From NCBI GenBank assembly GCA_022702705.1, contig CM040432.1, positions 46,960,540-47,024,539 on the forward strand: 64,000 nucleotides of DNA, in the 5' to 3' direction. This document shows positions 22,715 to 34,283 of this stretch, piece after piece. The DNA comes from Papilionanthe hookeriana x Papilionanthe teres (taxonomy: Eukaryota; Streptophyta; Magnoliopsida; Asparagales; Orchidaceae). A program made the position numbers and the translations under genes. The notes beneath the pieces are model-generated. The model saw only the letters and a list, made by a program, of their open reading frames with translations. It was not told the DNA's origin and did not search any database. Position 1 is the stretch's first letter. Each line of letters begins with the position of its first letter.

Positions 22715-25098
22715 TGATATATCTAAAATATATAGTCTTTTTATGCACATTTTATACCTATTTTTGATGATATTGCACTGTAATGGAAGGTATTTTGTGT
22801 TTTTCTTACAGGTATAATAAAAATAAGTGATTATGATGAAAGGAGCAAAAATTGGATCAAATTTGGCCTTAAAAAATAAAAAAAGAAAAATTGGACCTTG
22901 GCGGCTAAGCGCCGCCTGGTCGGTGCTTAGCTGCCATAGTTAAAAATCTAATTTATTCATTTTTTGCGCCAATTTCAACGGGTGTTTGAAGCAACTTTTG
23001 GTGGTGACTTCCTTAACTTCCCATGGGCGGCAAATTTGGATGAAGGGATGCATCTTTTGATGTATACGTTGAATCGGGATATGATTTGAAGAGACACAAA
23101 GGCTCCTTTTAGATTATTATTAAAGTTAAGTCATATGTGTGTGTATGTGTGTGTGTCTTTAGGGAGAGTTAGTCTTTTAGTTTAATTTTCAAGATTCTTT
23201 TCTAGTTTTCAGTTTCATCTTCTACTTTAAAGAGATTTACTTTTTGTCTTTTGTTGTTTAGAGTTAGTTAGTTTGGTGTGAAACTTTCTTTCTACCAATT
23301 TACTTTCATCCATTTATCTAGTTTTTATTGAAGTTTAAAGTCAGAGTTGGAGTCAACAAAGTTGGGCGCCAACCTATTTAGTGTTTTCCGGTAAAAAGTC
23401 AAGCTTGAAAGGAGTTTCCGGAGTCTTGTGGAGAGGATATCAAAATAAGTGTTTACTTCTGTTTTCTGTATTTAGTTTTTATTCTTGTGGTGTCTTTATG
23501 ATTTTTATTTTCAAATCAATGTTTGCTTGTGTTTTCTCCATAAATTATGAGTAGTTTTCTTTATCTTTTTCTTTCTTAAATAAAGAAGTAATTAAATTAT
23601 GTAGGATTTTTGTGGAATGTATAAGTGTTTAAAGTTGGAATACGTTGTGAAGATTTAATTCCATGAACTTAATTTACTTCTTAATTGGGTCAGGTAAGAT
23701 GTTAAATTTGTTGTGATATTATGGTTCTGTTTGGGGCAGCTGCAGCTTCTCAGTTTTTCAGCTGCTGTTATGCTGCCCGTAAAGCTGCTGCAGGGAAGCA
23801 ACTACGAGGAAGTTGGCTGCCTGTTTGGTGCAGCTGCATGAAAATAGCTGTGGCACAGCTGCTTCTGGAAAAATGATCATCCTGCCCCTGTTTTGTAACT
23901 GTTTAAGAAACAACTAAGAAAAATAAAATAAATGTTACCACAAAAAATGAATAAAAAAATGATACACTTTACTTGCACTTCATTCACTAGGATATTAACA
24001 ATCAATCAATTCAGACCAATTCAGATGAAAATATTATTGCAAAATCGAATGAGAGAATTTTAAGGGTGGATTCAATCTACAAATATGCTCAAAATTGGGT
24101 TGGGGTTGATATTTTGGGATTTGTAGCTGTTTTTAGCTAGCAACAAGGCCCAGGACAAAAACAGGGCAAATAAATAAAGAAATAAAATTACAAATTCCTA
24201 AATTAGCAAAATTCCATTTTTTTGGAGGAAAATTTCAGAGTTCTTTATGATTGAAAAACTCTGCAATGGCCAGTAAAAGAGCCTCTCACCTTTACTATTA
24301 CTATCTCTCTCACCATCTCTTAGCTGCGCTAGGGGACGAAACATTAATGAGGATGAAGGCAATGGTGAATAGTGTTGCGGTGAGACACCAATCTCCGCCT
24401 CTTCCGCAGCGATGGAGAAAAGAAGATAAAATAAAATGTAATACCTGAATTAATGTCCAACGAGGGCAATATTGTGATGAAGGCAGGAGAGAACGATGAC
24501 GACAGAGGCAGGAGAGAATGAAGGCAGCGCCGGAGGCACTATCGCGAGGCGGGAGAGTGACGCGGAATCGCGAGGGGTCTCAGGAGGCAGGAGAGAAGTC
24601 AAACGAATGAGGGTAATGCGTAAAAAGCCATTCGAGAAAGCTGTGCCGCAAGATCGATCCCACGGCCGGCTTTTCACCTGAATCGCTTCGTGCGGTGAGC
24701 AGGACGCTCCGCCAAACGACAGAAATTCGCGGCATCAGGCATCAACGCTCACACGCCGCGGTGCCAAACGAACCCTATGTAAGATACAATGTAGTATTGT
24801 CTCAAACAACAAATATTATAAATCACATTCAATTATATAGATGAGAATTGTAGTCCATATAATTGAATTCTTAGGAGATATGTTTTTAATCGGGAGTAGA
24901 ATTAGAGGTCTTTAGAGTGACAGGCAAAAGCCCCCTAATTTGGTTTGATATTTTAAATTTTGTTATGAGAAGTTAGCCCCCAGGTGGAGGGAATCGAGGG
25001 AACTCTTGAGTGAGAGCTAGTATTTTCCCTGTCTAACCATGTTCAAGATTTTAAAATTTCAAATTAACCAATTTTCTTTATAGAACCAAGTAAGGGTA
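22715..25098 (+). mobile_element. 3' LTR of element A, proximal part
   Basis: Starts TGATATATCT after the purine tract. It carries tacctatttttgatgatattgcact (shared with LTR1), the dyad ggcggctaagcgccgcc (22902-22918) and, after the Harbinger-like insertion, gagtgacaggcaaaagccccc and gttagcccccaggtgg (compare gtgtgacagactaaa and gttagccctcgggcg in LTR1). It stops at the gggta target of element B (25094-25098) and resumes at 53616. Confidence 0.8.
23723..24775. mobile_element. PIF/Harbinger-like non-autonomous DNA element
   Basis: A 1053-bp insertion in the LTR of A, flanked by tat on both sides. Ends ggttctgtttgg and ccaaacgaaccc are imperfect inverted repeats. Ends of the form G-rich plus TGTTTGG with a 3-bp duplication suit PIF/Harbinger (Tourist-like) elements; hAT is less likely because no 8-bp duplication is seen. 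The left part has many cagctgc words that can fold back; the right part is GC-rich (24480-24770). No transposase is recognisable; short ORFs at 24251-24681 on both strands look random. Confidence 0.6.
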
Positions 25099-25609
25099 TG
25101 TTGACCTCAATTTTGGTGAGGTCTTCTCTTCTTCTCTTTAGTACTTAGGATCTAGCCTTAGGCTTTTCCTTTGACTATCCTAGAGAATTAGAATTGGGAC
25201 CCACCACTTAGAAATTCAAACCACTTCTTAACTCCCCGCAAACTCCACAAACTTGATTGTAGACCCCTAATCACCTAGAGGGTTGAAATTAAATGTGGAA
25301 GTTTAAAGGATGAGTTCCTATAGGATTCTTTGGCCTTAGGACTCGTCCCAGGTGGCTCGGTCGCAGTGAAGGGGCTGACTTACACACACACCACACCTAT
25401 ACACTACACTTTCACACACCTCCCAAAAAACACACCCATACCTCACTTGACCTCCTGACTCATGCAGGTGGTTCACATGGATGGTCCTTAACCGCTAAGC
25501 CCTTGGCTAAGAGGGTTAGGAACAACATAGTGGATGCCTCAAATGAGTCCCTTCATGGCTCATGTGGGCTTGATGTGGCTTCATGGCTCAACCAAAATGA
25601 TTTCATTCC

Positions 25610-25697
25610 ACTTCAATTTTCCAAATTTTCAATTTTCCAAATTTTCAATTTTCCAAATTTTCAATTTTCCAAATTTTCAATTTTCCAAATTTTCAAT
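25610..25697. repeat. 18-bp tandem repeat, ~5 copies, in 5' LTR only
   Basis: Unit caattttccaaattttcaa-like, about five copies. The 3' LTR has only about one at 46698-46720, so the array changed length after insertion or was collapsed in assembly. Confidence 0.85.
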
Positions 25698-27506
25698 TTT
25701 TGACCCCCGGGACCCTACACCCGCTTGGCCTACCCAAAACCCTTGAAACCCCCCAAAATTTGCAAAATCACCTAAATCACCCAAAAATCCTCAAGATCAA
25801 TCCCAAACATTCCCACATTACTCAAATTGATCATTCATAGCCAAAAATACCAAAAAATTCCAAAAATACCTCCCAATACCCTCCAAATACCCAAAATACC
25901 CCTCTTAGCCAAAAAATCCAAAAATTCAGAAACTTCCCATAAAATTCCAAAAAATCCCAAATATTCCCAATTTCATTTTGTTCAACTACACCATGGGCCA
26001 ATTTTGTCAATTTACCCCACTTTTATCAAAATCCCCGATTTGACCCATTTTAACCCAAAGTGAACCCAATGTCAAACCAAACCTACCCAATTGACCCAAA
26101 TTCTGGTCCAATTCAATTCTAAACTTCAATTCAACATCCCCAACACCAATCTAGACCAAATCCAAGTCCAATTTGATTGACATTTGAATCAATTTCACTT
26201 TGGGCCTTGAAGCCCAATTTGAACCCATGACCCAAACTTAGCCCAAACTCACCCAATTCAACTCCAATTAACCCCAAATCTTTTCTAAACCTTCCTTAAA
26301 ATTCCCATAGACAAAACACTAACATGATTTGCCCAAAATTTAGACCCAAACCCCACTCAAAAAGCCCAATTTTGACCTAAACCCAAACCTAACCCAAATA
26401 GGCCCAAACCTCAAAATCAAAACCCAACCAAAGCCAAAACCTCTTTGAAACACTCCCATAAACATTTCCCAACATTTATTTTACATCAATTTCAACCCTA
26501 GCCCAACATTGGCCCAAGTTAGCCCAATTTGACCTATATTGGCCCATTCACCAAAAAAGCCCAAATCTAACCCAATTCAAACCCAAACCACCCCAAATTT
26601 GCTCCAAATCACTCATAACCCATCCATGAGCTAAAACCAACATTTGTTTGGCCCAATCCTTCACAAATTCCCCATCCATAAATTTATTTCCAAAACCAAA
26701 AGCCCACTTTCTTAAACCTTCCTAAAGCCCATCTCCACCAAAATCCAAAGGGGGAAAATCAATCCAAGGCCCATATGACAAATTCTCTTCATCATGCATT
26801 CAATTAAAATCATCCCTAAGTCCTAATCCAATGATCAAATAATTCTAAATAAAGCTTCATCCAACTTTCCACCAAAATATCCTAAATCCTTAAAATCCAT
26901 TTTTATGAAGTTGACTAAACTTTTCTCAAGCCAAATGGAGCCAAATGCAAGACATGAACAAGCCACATGAAGCCATGGAAGGTTTGACATGTGATCAAGC
27001 CATTAATGGCAAAAGGAGGAGCCTCTTTTAAGCCCCCTTAAAAAGGTTTTAACCCTTTTAATGCTTCACCTTAATCCATGATTAATCAAAATATTCATGG
27101 ATGGTGACCTCTCCACCCTTTTCTAGCTGATTCACCCGATCCTCCCTCAGCCCAAATCATCCATGGAAGGGTGCACCAAACCCAAAATGGTGGGTTGACC
27201 CATTTGGACCCAAAATGAGTCTCTCCCCATACCATTTTAATCCAAACCCTTTACACATGTCCATGGCCGATTGATTGCACAAACCTCCAACCCCGACCCA
27301 CCTGGACTCGAGGGTGACCCATGCCTGCCGGCCGGCCGCCCGGGTCGCCGGAAAACACCATGGCCGAGACCTTGGGAGGAGCCAAACTTTGGAATTCCAC
27401 CTTGCTGAGTCGCCCCATGCCCAATGGCCACCATGGCCGTTCTTCACATGCCAAGAGCAGCTGATCCCAACCCTCGGCCACCCCTGGGAGAGCCTCCAGC
27501 CATGCC

Positions 27507-27514
27507 TATTTAAA
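27507..27514 (+). promoter_or_regulatory. TATA box of B 5' LTR
   Basis: TATTTAAA in catgcctatttaaacacc, kept in the 3' LTR (48546-48553) and matched by gctatttaaagcc in element D. It precedes a C-rich leader. Confidence 0.5.
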
Positions 27515-27933
27515 CACCACCACCTCTGGGCCATGAGAGGTGCTGAACCAAAACCTTATGGAAACTCTGCCAAAATCATTCCAGATCACTCTCCACACAT
27601 AGAGCACTTGATCCCCACTGAATTCCAGCCCCAATTCCCTCCAAGTTCGAGCTTAATTTTGAGCTCGAACTTTAGCCCAAAAACCGGGACACTTCTTCAC
27701 AGTGAGCCAATCCCCAAATTGATTGGTCCTACACCTTCACTGGACCAACAGGAGAAGTTTCCCACTGAAAGCCCCATCTCCAGGCCACCCAGTTGCTCCA
27801 GCCTCCAAGCTTTGTGATCGGATGTGGTCACTTTCATAGCTAGACAATTCACCAAGCCAAGGGACTTCATCTGGAGCTTACTTGGACCCAATCGAAGGTG
27901 ACACAAATCTCAGATCGAAGCTTCACTTCTCTG

Positions 27934-27948
27934 AGCAAAGGTATGGAC
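27934..27948 (+). promoter_or_regulatory. Splice-donor-like site in B LTR leader
   Basis: gagcaaag-gtatggac, 434 bp after the TATA-like box, identical in the 3' LTR (GT at 48979). Homologous sites occur in C and E. If used, it would join a short LTR leader exon to an internal acceptor such as the one before the ALKBH-like ORF. Confidence 0.45.
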
Positions 27949-30141
27949 TCCCTCTTCTTCCCGAGCTTCCAGAGATTCTCATTTTAATTTGAGTCAATTT
28001 AAATGCATGTTTACCGTATGGATGTATTCGTCTCTTCAAGACGAATCCATAGAGCATAAGAATACGAAAATCCGTTGAGAATCGAGTGAGAAATTAGGGT
28101 TAGAAAGTTGACGGTCACAGGTGCACACCAGTCGTAGACGATGACCAGGAACCGTTCGATCGCGCGTGTATCGAGCGGACGGTTCAGATTGCGCCGGATC
28201 AGAGAATGTTACGTGAACCGCGGGTCCCGGGACGGGCGACTCGAGATGGCGGCGCCCAATCACAGCGCGACACGTACCCTTTCAGAGCTGTCGATGTTTC
28301 GCTGGCGCCACGTGGATAAGTAGATAAATAGGGTATTTAATGTATTTATTAAATATCAGAAACTTTGAAAATTCATAACTTTGTGTAGAAGAATCAGAAA
28401 AATAAAATAAAAATACCCTCTTGCTCAGTGAATAGAGGAGAATAATGTGGAAAAGAAATCATTTAATTTCATCTAGTATTTTATTTTTAATGATTTATTT
28501 ACCCTCTGCATTGTTTTAATTCTCCATGCATATAGGAAATTCACCATGGCATCAGACCATAGGGCTTTTGAAGCCTCTGAATTTGGGAACATTCCTTGAA
28601 TTTTCCAAAGTCAGAGGCCATCCCAATGAGAAGTTATTGATTTTTCAAATTCATGTTACTGTTTTGAGTATTTTAAATCCAATAATTAGTATATTGTGAA
28701 ATAAATTCTAGGAAAATTTGGTGATGTTTCTTATTACCAGAGGACCCTAGGAAAAATAGGTTTTGAATTAATTCACTTGGAATAACCCTAATTGGCTTAA
28801 ACACTCTAAATAGGTTCTTAATTAATTAGAGCTAATCATACATCAAATTGACTTGAAATCAATTCTCCACTGACCTTTTGAATCAGAGGAACCCACTATA
28901 AAAGTTTGAAGTCAATTGGGTTTGGTTAGCCCTATCAAATGGGTTGATTAAGCCATTTAGCCAATTTAAACTTTGAAAATTCCTAACTTTCAAAATACTT
29001 TTCAAAAATTCACTAAATTGGTTTTGGAGCCTCTCTGATATTAGGGGAATTTAAGAAAATTAAAATTGCAATTTTCTAAAAAAGTTGATTTTTTGCATTA
29101 TTTTAATATTTTTAATAATTAAAAAATAATAAAAATCACAAAAATAATAAAATTCACCAAAATGTCATATTTTGAATTTTAGTCACTTAGGAACAAATCC
29201 CATATTTTTCCTAGGTCTCTATGATGAGTTATTAAATTTTAAAGCCCTAGGGTAATTTTAAAATAAAAAAAAATGTATTTTCTAGCATTTCTATTAAAAT
29301 AATTCTAATAAATCAAAGAAAAATCAGAAAATTATAAAAATTGATTCTCTGATTTCCTTGATATCAGAGAGATTTTTGAAAAATATAAAATTCATTTTTC
29401 AAACTTTATTTTATTTTTAAATTAATTAATACTCCAAAATTCAAAATAATTATAATAAAAAGAATATAATTCAAAAAATCACCAAAATTGGTCCAAGTGG
29501 TCCTCTAGTCATTAGGAATGTCCCATAATTTTCTTAAGGACAGAAACTTTCCCTTGGTCATATTATTAAATTTTCCTTGGAAATCTCTATTTTCCACCAA
29601 AAATAATTACATAAATAAATTAAATACAGAAAAATCACATTTTCTCCTCTAATGTCTTTATTGACATATGAGTGAAGTCACATAAAAATTTCAAGTTCAT
29701 TTGAGCTCATTTTAATGAGTTATGAAATTATTAAGCTTGAAGGGCAAAATGGTAATTAAAATTTTAACCTTTAATTAAAACTTTAGGCTTAATAAAATGA
29801 AAGAGTAAAATATTTGATCTTAATCTGATTTGGATGATTGAAATTTAAATAATTAAAGGGTAGAAACCTACTAAACAATTTAAAAATAATTAAAATAAAC
29901 CTTAATAAAACAATTAATTAAATTTGGAAGAATAATAAATTTGGAATTATTAAAATAGGGATGTTATTAGGAAGAAATTTGTTCTTTAATTTAAGAATCC
30001 CTAAATTAATCATCCCAATAATATTTAATTCTTAATTAAAATGATAATCCAAGTTTAAGATTTAAAATGCTAAAAGATTTAATCATTAAATTAAATTAAA
30101 GTTAAATTATTTAAAGCAAATCCCTTTAAAATAAAATGTTA

Positions 30142-30440
30142 AATTAAATTAAATTAAATTAAATTAAATTAAATTAAATTAAAGCACATTAAATTAAATC
30201 AAATCAAATTAAATTAAATTAAATTAAATTAAAGCACATTAAATTAAATCAAATTAAATTAAATTAAATTAAATTAAATTAAATTAAAATTAAATTAAAT
30301 TAAATTAAACTAAATTAAATTAAAACTAAATCAAATTAAATAAAATTAAGCTGAACCATATCATATTAAATTAACTTAAAATTAAATTAAATTAAATTGA
30401 ACCACATTAAATTAAATTAAGTTAAATTAAATTAAATTGA
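30142..30440. repeat. AAATT pentanucleotide microsatellite, 5' LTR
   Basis: Long runs of attaa/aaatt with interruptions aagcacatt and aatcaaatc. The 3' LTR counterpart is longer. Confidence 0.9.
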
Positions 30441-32507
30441 ATTAAAAATAACATCACCTAAGACATGAAGAATTCAAAAATAAATCTAAAACAACTTGAA
30501 CACTATTCCAAACTTAAATCCATTAACTAAAATTAAATCATAAACCACTTGAACATCCATTTGCCCTCGAAAGCTCGTGATGCCATAACTCTTAAAAAAG
30601 GAGTGTTAAAAGTAGCGCTACTTCACTTATAGGATGTTCAAATGTCCTAGTTCACTAAGCAAGATAACAAAACTTAAACTCTCGGATGATTAATTCATTT
30701 GTATAATTAAATTCATTTGGACTTAAAACAATCCTAGAAATATTGAAAAGATGTTTAAGATTCGTCTTAAGCACTTCCTCAATATGATAGGATATTTATA
30801 AGAACAATTGAACTTAGTTGTTCTTTGATGAAGAAAATCGTCCTCAAACTAAAATACAAGAACCTAGACGTCATAGGAAATGACTAGCTATAGGAATAGG
30901 AACTTTGTAGAAAATCATAACCCTTCCTTTAGCTTTACCTAGGAACTTACTTTAAATGCTTAAATATTCTAATTGTGTTTTAAGTGCAGCTTGGGATGGC
31001 GGGAAGACCCTCCAGGTACGTTTTTATCTAATTGCAATTTACTTTATTGCAATTTATTTAATCGCATCGCACTTACTTTTCTTGCATGATAAACAACTGT
31101 TGCATGAAAACCTACACCTCTAGGATAGTCCCTAAAACTGAAACCAAAACTAAATTAAAATTCATTACAAGATAAAACTCACCGCCACAACATTTCAAAA
31201 TATAAGACAACTCAAAATTTAATCACAAACAAAACAACAAAATTACAACTACAATTAAATTAAAACGTCTTGTTGGATGATCGGGAATACCTCGGATGAT
31301 GTAACCTACGTGTTGCTAACGGGATTTCCCACGGTCTAAATGAAAGTGTGGAACTCATTCGATTGAGTTTAGCAAATTCATCCGGACTAAGTGAATCCGA
31401 TAAAAATAACGATGCCGGAAGGATGGAACCGTGGGATCTTAACCGGTGTTGTTATAATCAACTTTAAGATTTGTCTAATTAAAATATTAAAAACACTTGG
31501 ATTTTAAGATCTTCTCTAAACCAGAACACTTCTCTCATCCCCTGATTTATGATTTCTAAACCAAACCTCTGTAACAACAAGAAGCTCGGAGCATGGTGGG
31601 CAGCTCGGCCATCGTCATCAGCAAAACTCGGATCTACTTCAACAAAACCTTCTTAGAATTAAATAACCAAGCCATAGGACTTCGAGGTGGTTTGCCTAGT
31701 GCAACATAAATCCTCAACTCTTCGTTAGGCATTTGCATGATCATATCATGTAAATTAAGCCCTAATCGGTCTTAGGATTTCCGAGGTAGTCATCTGATGC
31801 GACATAAACCCTCACATCTTCGAGGCTATTTGTATGATTTTATCATACAAATATAAGTCTTAACTAATTAAAATTGGCAAGATCAAAACATTAAATAAAT
31901 ATTAGGACTTTCCTAAATTCAAGCCAAACAAATAGGATAGTCGGGAAATTACCGAAGTTCGCTTCGAATCTGTGATTTCTCCTACCTTTCTTCCTTCGGA
32001 TTCCCAAAATATAATGCTCTAAATTTGATCCATTCCCTATTGAAATTCTAAAATTCAATCCCTTGAAAACTTAAACTTTGAAATTCTTGAGAGTAGAACT
32101 ACCGATTATTATCGAGAGTTTTCTTAGGTGATTTCCGTCGCTTAAGATGTAATTAACTATAGGGGCTTGCCCTTATAGGGAATTTTAAGAACCGTGTAAT
32201 ATAAACCCTGTTTAATGTTTTCATATTAAACAGGGGAATTTGTCGGCTTATAAAATTGGTTCGCAAACCAAACGGATGTCACAAATCTTCTAGTTTATTT
32301 AATCGAGCCCCATCATCAAGCAATGTGTCTATTCTTCGGGATAGATACATGGTTTGTGATGCGGTGCTCGTTTATATAAACTATTCGGGATGTGAGATCA
32401 GTTTGATTTCATATCTTAAAATTTTCAAATTTAAAATTATTTTCAAAATCAAATATTACTTTTCAAATTATTTATTTAAATTAAAATTAAAATATGCCGA
32501 CAATTTC

Positions 32508-32526
32508 TCGGCGACTCACGTGGGAT
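32508..32526 (+). other. Primer binding site of element B
   Basis: cggcgactcacgtggg five bases after the LTR end. The ggcgactc core matches the PBS class of Tat-lineage elements; the rest deviates. Confidence 0.5.
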
Positions 32527-33016
32527 AATTCCTCTCTCCATTTTTAATCAAATAGCTTCGCTTTCAAAAATCGGTAGTGTATCCATGTCCCTAATGGATC
32601 AAACTACCCTTCTTTCCGTTGGAATATTATGTTCATTTCTACCTCGAACGAGTATAGCCAACATTCTCTCGGATTTAGGAGCCACCTGTTTAGACACCCC
32701 TAAACGGAGAGGTTCCGAGATCCTTTTGCCTCATTTACGAGGTGGGGTGGACCCCAATAGGTGTTAGTTTAGGAGTGATCCTTCGAGTCGAGAAGTCTTG
32801 CATAAGATTTTCTTTTCCTTTCCAACTCTGAATCAAATTCATTACCTTCTCTACACCTTTGAACATTCCGTTCTAAATAAACAAACCCTCTAATGAATGA
32901 CTCTTTTAACAAATATACATGAACAAGAATGTGTTCGGACACTTTTCGTTTCCTTTCTTTTCGTCCTGATGAGAAGAAGCATAACTTGGGACCGATAATC
33001 GAATCTTCCTTGCGAA
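32527..33016 (+). other. 5' leader of element B
   Basis: No credible gene; a 60-codon ORF (32585-32767) has no recognisable features. The last bases, cttccttgcgaa, stand directly before the ATG of the first ORF and resemble a pyrimidine tract with a damaged acceptor. Confidence 0.4.
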
Positions 33017-34282
33017 ATGGAAGCCCCAAAGCCGATTTTCTCCTTCACCAATGGATCGGACTTCGCCGTTTACAAGGATGAACTGCCCGACAATGGGATC
33101 ATCCGGTTTGGACAAGGGTTCGAAAACACAAATGTCAAGATCGCTGACGTTACCCTTTTCGCACTAATGGACAAAGTGCCAGAAATTGAGAAACCCATGA
33201 TTGAGTTCAACCTTAAATCAACTCAAGAGTTTCCTCCCCGCAAAGGGTTCCGACTCGGGAGGAATACTACCGTCCATCGGAGGACCGTTATCTCTACCCC
33301 CACCGGTCTAGTCGTCTCGCACCTACCCCGGCTCCCGCCAAACCGAAGGGGAAGGAAGTTCAAATTTGCAACGAGCATGTTACCGTGGAGGGTACGGATT
33401 TCCGTGCAAGACCTTCGTTTTTGAAATTGGGTCCAGCTCAAGGGTTCCACCCCTAACACGGACTCGCAGGAGAAACAGAGGCGGGAAGATCGCCGTGAAG
33501 GCCGTAGCCGCTGAAGTCGCTTTCCTAGAAGAAATTCCTGAGTACACACCACTACCTGAATACATACCATTGTCTGAGTATACACCCCTTTTGGAAGGAA
33601 GTAGATTCCATCCCCTTTCCACCGTAGCTGACGAGGGAAATGTCCGCAGGATTGCCTCTACATTACCTCGACCCGCATACTATAGTGACAACAGAAAGAA
33701 AAGGGCTAGGGTTGCACCACTTGCCCGACTACAGACTGTGATTGAGAAGTTAGCGAGGAAAGAAAGATGCCCTGTATCGGAAATTTTAAGAAGGATAGGG
33801 CGGGTGCCGACCAAATCCCGTCTCTGGGCCGCGAGTAGAATCCGCTATCGCCGCGGAAGAGCCTAATAAGAAGATGAAGGCTAGTCCACCTCGTTGTTGT
33901 TTCGGGTTTACGGATCGGGGAGGATACCACCTTCCAGCGATTCAGCCGACGTACCATCCGGTCCTCAGGCCTTCTATCGCTAGAAGGATGGTATGGCGTC
34001 CCACTACCGACCAATTAAGACCGAAACAACGACTCGGAAAAGGAAAGTCTCGTCGGGAGACTTGAGTCCGAGGAAAGTGCTACCGCAGTAAAGGGGACTC
34101 ATGAGAAAGAAACCCGACAGTTATCACATGACAACTGCAAGGATGTACACAAAAGACCACTAGAAGACGCTATGGAAAAGCTAAGAACTGATATTCGGCG
34201 ACTAGCAAGGGAAAGAGAAGAGAAATTCGGAGATGAAGTTGACTCGTCAGAGTTCATGAATGATGAATATGCGAGAAATTAA
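33017..34282 (+). pseudogene. Extra ORF upstream of gag (Tat-type ORF1), frames broken here
   Basis: Three consecutive open stretches in different frames: 33017-33424 (starting MEAPKPIFSFTNGSDF), 33366-33866 and 34064-34282, together about 420 codons. The stop at 34280 is one base before the gag ATG. The middle has three tandem six-residue repeats of PEYTPL type (33538-33597) and a basic region RKKRARV. The end is charged (EKLRTDIRRLAREREEK) and may form a helix. Elements of the Ogre/Tat lineage carry an ORF of unknown function in this place. I see no known domain. The shifts may be consensus errors. Confidence 0.55.
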
Positions 34283-34283
34283 C

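Larger units (their letters stand above)
25099..32502 (+). repeat. 5' LTR of element B (7.4 kb)
   Basis: TGTTGACCTCA...TGCCGACA. A C/A-rich first third (ccaaattgaccc words), a promoter region, a GC-rich leader block (28080-28330), an AT-rich part (28330-30130), an aaatt microsatellite and a final unique part with gatgtcacaaatcttctag. It begins with a dyad gacctca-attttgg-tgaggtc. Sense and antisense ORFs at 27157-27906 and 28036-28323 lie over the promoter and leader and are not supported as genes. Confidence 0.92.

Noticed and set aside
24251..24681. Possible transposase in the Harbinger-like element
   Set aside because: Only 60-75 codon ORFs on both strands, no DDE or Myb-like motif visible.
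27157..27906. Long sense and antisense ORFs (up to 180 codons) in the B 5' LTR, with counterparts at 48140-49025
   Set aside because: They overlap the TATA box and leader, occur on both strands because the region is GC-rich and poor in stops, and the frames are not preserved between the two LTRs. No protein family is recognisable.
30142..30440. AAATT run considered as a telomere- or centromere-type satellite
   Set aside because: It is a simple microsatellite inside an LTR, present in both LTR copies at the same position.
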